DNA of 13,504 nucleotides, from positions 1 to 13,504 of the forward strand of contig JAITIO010000002.1 in assembly GCA_031279395.1 (NCBI GenBank), read 5' to 3'. Shown in pieces: positions 7,962 to 13,504 of the stretch. The DNA is from Puniceicoccales bacterium. Lineage in GTDB: Bacteria; Verrucomicrobiota; Verrucomicrobiia; Opitutales; JAIRKQ01. A program made the translations under genes and the position numbers. Position 1 is the first letter of the stretch. Each line of letters begins with the position of its first letter. Under the pieces are notes generated by a model. That model was not told where the DNA came from and made no database searches. It saw only the letters and a program-made list of their open reading frames with translations.

Positions 7962-8627
7962 TCAGTTGAGGTATGGGTTACTTTTTTCTTTCAAAATGGT
8001 TGTAAATTTTCCATGGCCAGGGATAACCGTCGTATCTTGGGGCAATGTCAAAAGTTTTTCCTTTATTCCGGAAATCAGTAACGATTCATTACCACCCGGC
8101 AGATCAGATCTTCCAATGTTACCCTTGAACAACGTGTCGCCCGTAAATACACACCCCAGTGACTTGATATAAAATGCCAAATCTCCTGCGGCATGTCCTG
8201 GTATCCATCGGCAAAAAATTTCCAGCCATCCGTCGATGTTGATTATATCGTTGTCTTTTATTTCAACATCGATTTTGCAGGAAATAAGGTTCATGCCTGA
8301 TCCGACAATCATTGTTACAAATTCCGGGTGCTCAATTAATAGTTTGTCAAACCCATGGGCATAGGTTTGTATTCCTAAACTTTTAAACATATGGCCATCG
8401 CCTACGTGATCCCAGTGACCATGGGTAAATAAGATGGAGATTATTTTCGTGTCAGGTAAAAGCATGCTTTTGCTCGCTTCGAATGCTCCAAATGGAGCAT
8501 CGATTAGCACAGCCTTGTGGCGCTTGGCATTTTCAATAAATCCGACATTGTTTCCAATAGGACCACACTTTGTAACAAAGATTTGTACTTCTTCATTCGA
8601 TGCAACTAAAAATTTTGACCTATGCAT
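7962..8627 (-). CDS. Metallo-beta-lactamase-fold hydrolase, glyoxalase II-like (YcbL type)
   Basis: This 221-residue cytoplasmic protein carries all metal-ligand motifs of the MBL fold: THGHWDH (H69, H71, D73, H74), PGHAAGD (H145), TGDTLF (D164) and IPGHG (H205). The stretch GDTLFKGNIGRSDLPGG is typical of the short glyoxalase-II-like proteins such as E. coli YcbL, which hydrolyse thioesters like S-lactoylglutathione. The actual substrate is not determined. The usual PGHT after the third metal site is PGHA here, with D in place of the usual S. It is the last gene of the sctS-to-MBL operon: its ATG is 1 nt after the rsmG stop, indicating coupling. No clear terminator is visible in 7802-7961. 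Confidence 0.85.
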   Translation of the reverse strand: MHRSKFLVASNEEVQIFVTKCGPIGNNVGFIENAKRHKAVLIDAPFGAFEASKSMLLPDTKIISILFTHGHWDHVGDGHMFKSLGIQTYAHGFDKLLIEHPEFVTMIVGSGMNLISCKIDVEIKDNDIINIDGWLEIFCRWIPGHAAGDLAFYIKSLGCVFTGDTLFKGNIGRSDLPGGNESLLISGIKEKLLTLPQDTTVIPGHGKFTTILKEKSNPYLN

Positions 8628-8628
8628 T

Positions 8629-9234
8629 TTAAAAAATTTCCAGGATAACCTTATCTACCAATTCGCAAATACCGGTAATTTCAGCAACATTATAGGAATT
8701 CCACGCATTAGGCAATTTCAAATGGTCGGTATAATCTCCACCCTTTAGGTAAAAAATTTTGCCCTTCGGTTTCAAAAGTTTTTTCGAATATTTCAGGAAG
8801 TTAGCCAAGTTTGTTACCGCCCGGCCAACAATTTTATCGAATTTACCGAAAAAATCTTCTGCCCGAATATTTGCCGTTTTCACGTTCCCTAGGTTGAGTC
8901 TTTTTACCATATCGTTCACTGCCATAATCTTTTTCTCAACAGAATCCATTAATGTAAAACTAGTTTCACGGCAAGCAATAGCCAAGGGAAGACCAGGAAG
9001 ACCACCTCCGGTTCCGATGTCCAAAACATACTCGCCTCTGGTAAAATTTCCAACTGCGGAAATTGATAAACTGGGAATGATATGACGGCTGATAACATTT
9101 TGAATATCTTTCCTTGAAATAAGGTTAATTTTTTCATTCCACTCGCCCAGTAATTCGGAATATTTTACCAGCTGATGTAGTTGGCTTCCTTCCAACTGTG
9201 GGAAAATTTTTGCGATTAAACTTTCGTCTGCCAT
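8629..9234 (-). CDS. rsmG: 16S rRNA (guanine-527-N7)-methyltransferase RsmG (GidB)
   Basis: This 201-residue protein matches RsmG/GidB. It has an N-terminal helical part with LGEWNEKINLIS (29-40), SAM-binding motif LDIGTGGGLPGLPLAI (71-86), an acidic motif LMDSVEKK, a RAED segment and VGRAVTNLANFL. It methylates N7 of G527 in helix 18 of 16S rRNA using S-adenosylmethionine; loss in other bacteria gives low-level streptomycin resistance. Length is in the family range (about 200-210). It sits 43 nt downstream of rsmA and 1 nt upstream of the MBL gene. There is no good Shine-Dalgarno directly before the ATG. Confidence 0.93.
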   Translation of the reverse strand: MADESLIAKIFPQLEGSQLHQLVKYSELLGEWNEKINLISRKDIQNVISRHIIPSLSISAVGNFTRGEYVLDIGTGGGLPGLPLAIACRETSFTLMDSVEKKIMAVNDMVKRLNLGNVKTANIRAEDFFGKFDKIVGRAVTNLANFLKYSKKLLKPKGKIFYLKGGDYTDHLKLPNAWNSYNVAEITGICELVDKVILEIF

Positions 9235-9277
9235 GAGTTACAAGTAGTTACTTCTTCCGGACCTTACAGATAATTTC

Positions 9278-10087
9278 TCAGAAAAATTCATCGAGCATTT
9301 GCCACTGTTGCATGGAAATTTCTTCGGGCCGCCGGTATGTGGAAATTTTACATTCCGACAGCCAATTTTGCAATTCAATGCATCCATCCTTGCCGATTCT
9401 ACCCATTTGCTTTCTTCTTTTTGTAAAAACCCACCTAATGGTCTGTTTCGTCATTGGCTTAAAAAGGAACGGAGTTTGTTTCTTTACCATTGATACCATG
9501 ACCGATGACACCGTTGGTTCTGGATAGAATGAGCTAGCAGCTATCCTATGCATGCAAACCCTATCGTATGTCGATTGGACGAAAATTGAAATGGGACAGA
9601 TCTCCGAAGGCCTGATGGAGGCAAAAAATCTCTGTGCCGTTTCGATTTGAGTGATTAAACTTATGCTCTGCGGCAAATGGCAGCGCTCTAAAAGAGCACT
9701 TATCCAGGTTGATGAAATTGAATAGGGCAGGTTGGAAACCACTTTAAAAGAGTCTATGTTTTGTGGCAATCCAGCGATTGGAAAATCCACCGCATCACCA
9801 TGCATCAGCCATAAATTACTGTAATTTACAAATTTGGATTTTAAAAAATTGAAAAGACGCCCATCCAATTCAACGGCGAACAATTTTACTCCGACCTTTA
9901 AAAATTTTTCTGACAGTACTCCGAGTCCCGAACCAATCTCAACGATCACATCACCGTCTCTTACATTTGAAATTGCCATGACTTTATCGACCACATTGCC
10001 GTCGACTAAAAAGTTCTGACCAAGCTTTTTGGAGGGAATTATTTTGAGGTTTTTCAAATCAAGCAGCGTTTGCTTTAATAACGACAT
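9278..10087 (-). CDS. rsmA: 16S rRNA dimethyladenosine transferase RsmA (KsgA)
   Basis: This 269-residue protein has the KsgA/Dim1 signature order. KKLGQNFLVD (20-29) is followed by SAM motif I VEIGSGLGVLS (49-59), motif II AVELD (71-75), motif III HGDAVDF (96-102), and catalytic motif IV NLPYSIS (119-125). After these come the IETAQRFFA element, where many homologues have KEVAxR, and a C-terminal region with FYPEPTVSSVMV. It dimethylates A1518 and A1519 in helix 45 of 16S rRNA late in small-subunit assembly. The start MSLLKQTLLDLKNLKIIPSK precedes the conserved KLGQNF by the usual distance. The gene follows sctU by 67 nt in the same direction, so T3SS and ribosome-maturation genes probably share a transcript. 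Confidence 0.94.
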   Translation of the reverse strand: MSLLKQTLLDLKNLKIIPSKKLGQNFLVDGNVVDKVMAISNVRDGDVIVEIGSGLGVLSEKFLKVGVKLFAVELDGRLFNFLKSKFVNYSNLWLMHGDAVDFPIAGLPQNIDSFKVVSNLPYSISSTWISALLERCHLPQSISLITQIETAQRFFASIRPSEICPISIFVQSTYDRVCMHRIAASSFYPEPTVSSVMVSMVKKQTPFLFKPMTKQTIRWVFTKRRKQMGRIGKDGCIELQNWLSECKISTYRRPEEISMQQWQMLDEFF

Positions 10088-10154
10088 TGGCTTGGTTGAT
10101 AAGTTTATTAATTTCTAAAACACCTTGGAAATCACAATTTCCATCACCAAAAAA

Positions 10155-11240
10155 TCACCAAGCTTCACCTTCAAGCCCCACGCCTTGCTCATGCTGTTCC
10201 TTCATTTCATATACCCAACGCAGCACCTCAGCCACCGGTTCAATTAATTCCGTGGGAATGAAAGTCATCACTTCCCCAACATCCATAAGAGAATGTGCCA
10301 ATGGTACGTTGCGCATGATTGGAATATTATTCTCTCGTGCCACCCGTATCATTTCCTCTGCGATGGCTCCCTGCCCAGTCGCCAAAATGATGGGCAAAGA
10401 AGATCCCTTGCTTTTCATGTTATAGTATACGGCAACGGCGATGTGTTGGGGATTCGTTATCAACACGCTGGATTGCTTTGTTCTCCGCGGAGCATCTTGT
10501 TCGATCATTTCGCGGTGTAGCTGTTTTCGTTTTCCCTTAATTTGTGGATCTCCTTCCATTTCCTTATACTCCCGTTTTACCTCATCCTTAGACATTTTCA
10601 TTTTACTCATAAAATTTCGCTTTTGGAAGACAAAATCGATACACGCAACCACGATGTATGCAAAGATCACATTGTATGCAAATCGTTTCATTATTGGTCC
10701 CAAAATGTTGATCACTCCTGTGAGGCCATAGAATGGTAACAAGAGTAAATCTCGAATCAGATTTTTTATGACCATGTAAATCAATATGCCCAAAAATAGT
10801 ATTTTTAAGGCCGATTTCAAAAATTCGAAGAGGTTTTTTTTAGAAAAAATTTGTTTGATTTTTTCCACAGGATTAAGTTTTTTTAGATCTGGCTTTACCG
10901 TTTCGAAGGTGAGCAGAAAACCAATTTGAGCGCAATTTGCAACCACAGCCATGACCATACAAATCCCAAGTGCAGGTAGTATGATGCCAATCATCTGTTT
11001 AAAAATTCCAACAATAACGTTAGAATAGGCCATTTTAAAATCTTCCGATAGGTAACCTATGGGAAACAGGAGCATGTCTCCTATGGCTTTCACGTGGCTG
11101 GACCATCCTAGGCCCACGTATGCATACAAACCTATCAGCAGAGATGTGGAAATCACATCCGTACTTTTACACACCTGGCCTTTTTTCCTAGCATCCCGCA
11201 GCTTTTTCGGTGTGGGCATTTCTGTTTTTTCACCACTCAT
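10155..11240 (-). CDS. sctU: Type III secretion export apparatus switch protein SctU (YscU family)
   Basis: This 361-residue protein has four membrane segments in its first half and a cytoplasmic C-terminal domain. The N-terminus (MSGEKTEMPTPKKLRDARKKGQV, with KST) is nearly that of Yersinia YscU, as are KPDLKKLNPVEKIKQIFS, KMSKDEVKREYKEMEGDPQIK and AEVLRWV, which argues for non-flagellar SctU over FlhB. SctU autocleaves between Asn and Pro of an NPTH loop and helps switch substrate class from needle subunits to translocators/effectors. Here the loop is N263-P264-Q265-H266, so Asn, Pro and His are kept but Thr is replaced by Gln. The tail after VLRWVYEMKEQH is short and acidic. The ATG abuts the sctT stop with no gap. 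Confidence 0.95.
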   Translation of the reverse strand: MSGEKTEMPTPKKLRDARKKGQVCKSTDVISTSLLIGLYAYVGLGWSSHVKAIGDMLLFPIGYLSEDFKMAYSNVIVGIFKQMIGIILPALGICMVMAVVANCAQIGFLLTFETVKPDLKKLNPVEKIKQIFSKKNLFEFLKSALKILFLGILIYMVIKNLIRDLLLLPFYGLTGVINILGPIMKRFAYNVIFAYIVVACIDFVFQKRNFMSKMKMSKDEVKREYKEMEGDPQIKGKRKQLHREMIEQDAPRRTKQSSVLITNPQHIAVAVYYNMKSKGSSLPIILATGQGAIAEEMIRVARENNIPIMRNVPLAHSLMDVGEVMTFIPTELIEPVAEVLRWVYEMKEQHEQGVGLEGEAW

Positions 11241-12029
11241 CTATCTAACAAAAATCTTAACAAATTCCGCAAGTTTACTTCTGGACGTAAAATACAATTC
11301 GAAGAAGTGATTCAATATGGACAAATATATAAATAAAAACATCATGGACAGCCAACTTTTTACCGGCATTGCTAGGAAGAAAACATTAAGTTGGGGGGCA
11401 AACCTGTTGACCATACCAAGCCCAAATTCTGCCAGGAACAGAACTATCAATATGGGAGCTGCCAAGGAAAACATCACGGCCATCAAATCCTTTATCAAAT
11501 CCATAAAAAATACCGCAAACCCTACCTCAAACTTCGGGAAATATGAAAATACTGGCCACACTTGATAGGTCTTATATATGAGGTCCAAGAAAAATAAAAA
11601 TCCGCCCGTGGAAAAAAACGCCACCGACATCATTTGTATTAAAAAACTTCCCATAAGTGATGTTTGGGAACCCGCCATCGGGTCAAATATCGTTGCCATC
11701 GATGACCCGCGTTGAACATCGACCACAAAACCAACCCCTTCCGCCGTATAGAAAATAAAACTGGTGACAAACCCCAAAACAATCCCTATGATGACCTCTT
11801 TTACCAGCAGTCCGCCCATGCTTAGAATGGCAAATTCTCCCTGGGGAAGTGTTGGAAATACTAAACAGAACAATGGCAAAGACAGTGACAATATGGTGAC
11901 ATTTCGTCCGGTTCCTACCACAAACTGGCGCGAAAAAAATGGAGCTACGGCCAATGATGCTCCCAATCGCGCCATTGCTATGATTACCAATATGCATGTG
12001 CTTGATATTTCCTTTAGTGGCGTATCCAT
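11241..12029 (-). CDS. sctT: Type III secretion export apparatus protein SctT (YscT/SpaR family)
   Basis: This 262-residue polytopic membrane protein has about six hydrophobic segments. Conserved SctT/FliR-family landmarks are GVGFVVDVQRGSSMA and FDPMAGSQTSLMG near the middle (about 98-128), and AEFGLGMVNRFAPQLNVFFLAMPVKSW (about 204-230). SctT packs with SctR and SctS in the R5S4T1 export gate, the core of the secretion channel in the inner membrane. Assignment to T3SS rather than the flagellum follows from the adjoining YscS-like and YscU-like genes. It starts 10 nt after sctS, with GGGTGG just upstream, and ends immediately before sctU. Confidence 0.92.
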   Translation of the reverse strand: MDTPLKEISSTCILVIIAMARLGASLAVAPFFSRQFVVGTGRNVTILSLSLPLFCLVFPTLPQGEFAILSMGGLLVKEVIIGIVLGFVTSFIFYTAEGVGFVVDVQRGSSMATIFDPMAGSQTSLMGSFLIQMMSVAFFSTGGFLFFLDLIYKTYQVWPVFSYFPKFEVGFAVFFMDLIKDLMAVMFSLAAPILIVLFLAEFGLGMVNRFAPQLNVFFLAMPVKSWLSMMFLFIYLSILNHFFELYFTSRSKLAEFVKIFVR

Positions 12030-12039
12030 AATCCACCCA

Positions 12040-12309
12040 TTACCTGGTTAACACCGGAAATTCATCGAATAGAAAGTTGGTGAATTCCAAAATTTCACCA
12101 CCTATCCAGTGAGTGGTTAGGGCTAATACTACAATTACAAAGATCAATTTTACCGCAAATCCCAATGTTTGTTCTTGAACCTGAGTCAACGCTTGCAATA
12201 GGCTAATGAACAGTCCTACTATCGTAGCTATCAAGATCGGCGGCATCGACAGGACCAACACCAAAATCATCGCCTTAGATGTTACACTCAAAATAAACGA
12301 CTCGTGCAT
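12040..12309 (-). CDS. sctS: Type III secretion export apparatus protein SctS (YscS family)
   Basis: This 89-residue protein has two membrane helices (about 12-37 and 52-70) around the polar QALTQVQEQTLGF loop, near-identical to Yersinia YscS in the segments LVLVLSMPP and QEQTLGF, and of the same length. SctS forms a helical hairpin in the export gate with SctR and SctT. It is the first gene of the visible T3SS cluster. In most T3SS operons sctR lies directly upstream, but 12310-12508 is non-coding here and the next gene is unrelated. No good Shine-Dalgarno precedes the ATG, and no convincing promoter was found; a TAAAAT in the leader could be a -10 but has no matching -35. Confidence 0.94.
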   Translation of the reverse strand: MHESFILSVTSKAMILVLVLSMPPILIATIVGLFISLLQALTQVQEQTLGFAVKLIFVIVVLALTTHWIGGEILEFTNFLFDEFPVLTR

Positions 12310-12383
12310 AAGTTAAGTTATGTCATTTAAGCAAAAATTTTAGGATAAACAATCTTTTTTGAAATCTTTGATGGCAACCCCCT

Positions 12384-12419
12384 TTTGTCTTCCGAATGGT
12401 TTCACTGCTGGAAGACAAA
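12384..12419. repeat. 10-bp perfect inverted repeat in the leader of the T3SS operon
   Basis: TTTGTCTTCC (12384-12393) and GGAAGACAAA (12410-12419) pair perfectly around a 16-nt loop. On the plus strand seven T residues follow at once (12420-12426), which resembles a Rho-independent terminator, but no plus-strand gene lies upstream within 4.5 kb. On the minus strand the hairpin would sit about 75 nt upstream of the sctS ATG and lack a U-tract, so it could be a leader structure, a processing site or a protein-binding site. The remainder of 12310-12508 shows nothing else I can assign. Confidence 0.5.
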
Positions 12420-12508
12420 TTTTTTTGAAAACCAGGTAAATGAACTGTTTGGAAGATCGTTATCCTTGCCTAGATGCTATGTCGTACACACGCTGATCAC
12501 TTGGACGA

Positions 12509-12904
12509 TTAATTCTTGGCAATTTCGAGCTCTATAATTTTAAATTGGACGAACTTTCCTTTTGATTTGCCCGTTACTTCGCGAAAATATTCCACCGTAA
12601 TTTCCTTATCCACTCCATCGAACGTGCATTCGCAATAAGTATCAATATCAAAATCCGATCGATCTTTTATAAAACCTTCAATTATTTTTGTACGCTCAAA
12701 GTCTGTAAGTGCACCATAAAACTTATTTGCGACATTTTTTGAAGCAATGCATGTCGTTGGACCCTTTGAAAAAATTTCTACCACATTGGTATTATCCGTG
12801 CTACACATAACCATATTCTTTTTCCTGTTTATGATTTCGAAAGTTAAAGCCGTTTTTTTATTAATTTCCTCTAAATTCAAAACCTTGTAAGTGATATACT
12901 TCAA
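12509..12904 (-). CDS. Unrecognised small protein upstream of the T3SS operon
   Basis: This frame encodes up to 131 residues, with no signal peptide or membrane segment. It is mixed-charge and probably alpha/beta. Residues near 68-80 (TDFERTKIIEGFI) look helical, and 86-130 alternate like beta strands (YCECTFDGVDKEITVEYF, FVQFKIIELEI). I do not recognise a family. The frame starts with TTG at 12904, behind little Shine-Dalgarno character. An internal ATG (residue 31, MVMCSTDN), preceded by AGGA at good spacing, would give 101 residues, so the start is uncertain. It ends 199 nt before sctS and begins 19 nt after the decayed gene at 12924-13388. A T3SS accessory, chaperone or effector role is conceivable only from position. 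Confidence 0.5.
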   Translation of the reverse strand: MKYITYKVLNLEEINKKTALTFEIINRKKNMVMCSTDNTNVVEIFSKGPTTCIASKNVANKFYGALTDFERTKIIEGFIKDRSDFDIDTYCECTFDGVDKEITVEYFREVTGKSKGKFVQFKIIELEIAKN

Positions 12905-12923
12905 TCTGAAAGTAACCGCATTG

Positions 12924-13388
12924 TCAATAAAAAATTAGGATTTTTTGGTGAGTGCGATGAAAAAATACCATCGATAGCAACAATGATAGTGGCCAAAAAG
13001 TAGTGAAAAAGATAGGTAAGGGTGGAAATGGACAGCTAAATTGAAGAAATTGAAAGATCCGCGGAGCGCCTCCGGAAGAGGATATGACTTGATATCGGTG
13101 ATGAGCCTGATGTTGGCGGCACTGATGGCGGGTCAGGCCAGTTTTGACCTGTTTTGGCAACTGCCCTTGCGGATTTCCTGATACCTTTATATTGGCTTCT
13201 ATCTGAGTCCGATGGTTATCGGAGGTAGCATTACGATCTCCTAGTATTTCTTCAGTTACAGCGAGGGAGCCACCAATAGGCTTTTCTATCGTTAGTTTCG
13301 GATGACGAAATTCATCGTTTCCGCTTGACCTGTTTTCTTTTTTCTGTCCCTACTCAGGATATATTGGTTGCATCGATTTGTCTTCCAT
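12924..13388 (-). pseudogene. Decayed gene with in-frame amber at codon 13
   Basis: An ATG at 13386-13388 follows an AGGAG (13396-13400) at 7 nt and a good promoter. It reads M-E-D-K-S-M-Q-P-I-Y-P-E and then TAG at 13350-13352. The same frame then stays open for about 140 codons to TGA at 12924. The first 80 or so (for example KLTIEKPIGGSLAVTEEIL, QIEANIKVSGNPQGQLPKQVKTG) have purine-rich first codon positions typical of real coding sequence. Beyond about 13135 the composition in this frame turns poor (HQCRQHQAHHRYQ), while the +1 frame, open from 13132 to 12935, reads PAISAANIRLITDIKSYPLPEALRG, suggesting a second lesion by frameshift. TAG is an ordinary stop in this genome (mreD, the pseudopilin, sctT and the outer-membrane protein gene end with it), so recoding is unlikely. 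Function is unknown. Confidence 0.5.
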
Positions 13389-13395
13389 ATTCTTT

Positions 13396-13400
13396 CTCCT
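13396..13400 (-). promoter_or_regulatory. Shine-Dalgarno of the amber-interrupted gene
   Basis: AGGAG on the minus strand, 7 nt before the ATG at 13388, is one of the two best-placed ribosome binding sites in the window, the other being that of the gene at 7334. It marks the true start of the decayed gene. Confidence 0.6.
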
Positions 13401-13413
13401 GCATTTAAGTAAC

Positions 13414-13441
13414 AGTGTACGAATTGTAAAATATTTGTCAA
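13414..13441 (-). promoter_or_regulatory. Sigma70-type promoter of the amber-interrupted gene
   Basis: On the minus strand a perfect TTGACA (13436-13441) and TACACT (13414-13419) are 16 bp apart, giving a start near 13407 and a leader of about 19 nt. The spacing and TAC-type -10 match the promoter at 7274-7301. An inverted repeat lies upstream at 13463-13478. Confidence 0.5.
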
Positions 13442-13462
13442 TAATTTTTTAGATTAAATTAT

Positions 13463-13478
13463 TCAATTACAAAATTGA
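13463..13478. repeat. Small inverted repeat upstream of the promoter, possible operator
   Basis: TCAATT (13463-13468) and AATTGA (13473-13478) flank a 4-nt centre. The repeat is centred about 63 bp upstream of the predicted start of the decayed gene, a distance used by many activators. The surrounding DNA is very AT-rich, so chance is quite possible. Confidence 0.25.
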
Positions 13479-13504
13479 CTAATTTGCGCCATGGACCAAT
13501 TTGG

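Noticed and set aside
7946..7968. Palindrome-like CTGGAAG/CCTTCAG near the MBL stop as a terminator
   Set aside because: The pairing is imperfect, there is no loop, and there is no T-tract on the minus strand side.
10155..12309. Flagellar export genes fliQ-fliR-flhB
   Set aside because: The gene order is the same, but the SctU and SctS segments match Yersinia YscU and YscS much more closely, and no flagellar gene is adjacent.
12905..12925. TTGACA at 12920-12925 (minus strand) as promoter of the 131-residue gene
   Set aside because: No acceptable -10 occurs at 16-18 bp; the nearest AT-rich hexamer, TATATC, is 23 bp away and inside the reading frame.
13101..13181. Plus-strand reading frame of 26 codons, hydrophobic (starts MSLMLAALMAG), antisense to the decayed gene
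   Set aside because: It is short, without a Shine-Dalgarno, and bounded by stops. Its protein-like look follows from the Pro/Ser-rich codons of the opposite strand.
13350..13352. Recoded amber (pyrrolysine or suppressor tRNA)
   Set aside because: TAG is the normal terminator of mreD, the pseudopilin, sctT and the outer-membrane protein gene, so general recoding is not credible. A local special case has no visible element supporting it.
1..13504. CRISPR array, tRNA/rRNA genes, insertion sequence or prophage
   Set aside because: No regularly spaced repeats, no tRNA TPsiC-loop-like sequence in the non-coding gaps, and no transposase, integrase or phage protein was seen on either strand.

Overview
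The window (13.5 kb, AT-rich) looks like a piece of a Gram-negative, probably host-associated bacterial chromosome. The evidence is a rod-shape pair mreC/mreD, a predicted outer-membrane beta-barrel protein, a pseudopilin, and above all three consecutive export-apparatus genes of a non-flagellar type III secretion system (T3SS). The SctU and SctS proteins read as close relatives of Yersinia YscU and YscS rather than of flagellar FlhB and FliQ. A class I DhnA/FbaB-type aldolase, a cysteine-containing barrel protein and a two-helix hydrophobic protein resembling chlamydial inclusion proteins are compatible with the Planctomycetes-Verrucomicrobia-Chlamydiae group. That placement is inference and not proven by anything here.

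Layout. 1-2208 (+): the C-terminal part of a CCA tRNA nucleotidyltransferase, then mreC and mreD, tightly packed (4-nt overlap, then 1-nt gap). 2212-3021 (-): a GspJ-like pseudopilin, tail-to-tail with mreD. 3131-4942 (+): a YheS-type ABC-F protein. 4943-5218 separates convergent genes and holds only a weak hairpin. 5219-5995 (-): a secreted outer-membrane protein. 6082-7131 (-): fbaB, class I fructose-bisphosphate aldolase. 7334-7801 (+): an orphan small membrane protein with its own good promoter and ribosome binding site. 7962-12309 (-): one long operon read as sctS-sctT-sctU-rsmA-rsmG-MBL hydrolase. 12310-12508: a non-coding leader with a 10-bp inverted repeat. 12509-12904 (-): an unrecognised gene. 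12924-13388 (-): a gene with a good promoter, Shine-Dalgarno and ATG but an in-frame amber at codon 13, apparently a pseudogene.

How it fits together. MreC/MreD belong to the cell-elongation machinery. SctS/T/U form part of the inner-membrane export gate of the T3SS, and SctU carries the substrate-switch autocleavage site in a variant form (NPQH). The T3SS genes are co-oriented and closely spaced with two 16S rRNA methyltransferase genes and a glyoxalase-II-like hydrolase, so virulence-type and housekeeping genes probably share a transcript. sctR, normally just upstream of sctS, is absent at that position. The flanking orphan genes (7334, 12904, 13388) are the least explained parts of the window and the best candidates for new T3SS-associated proteins.
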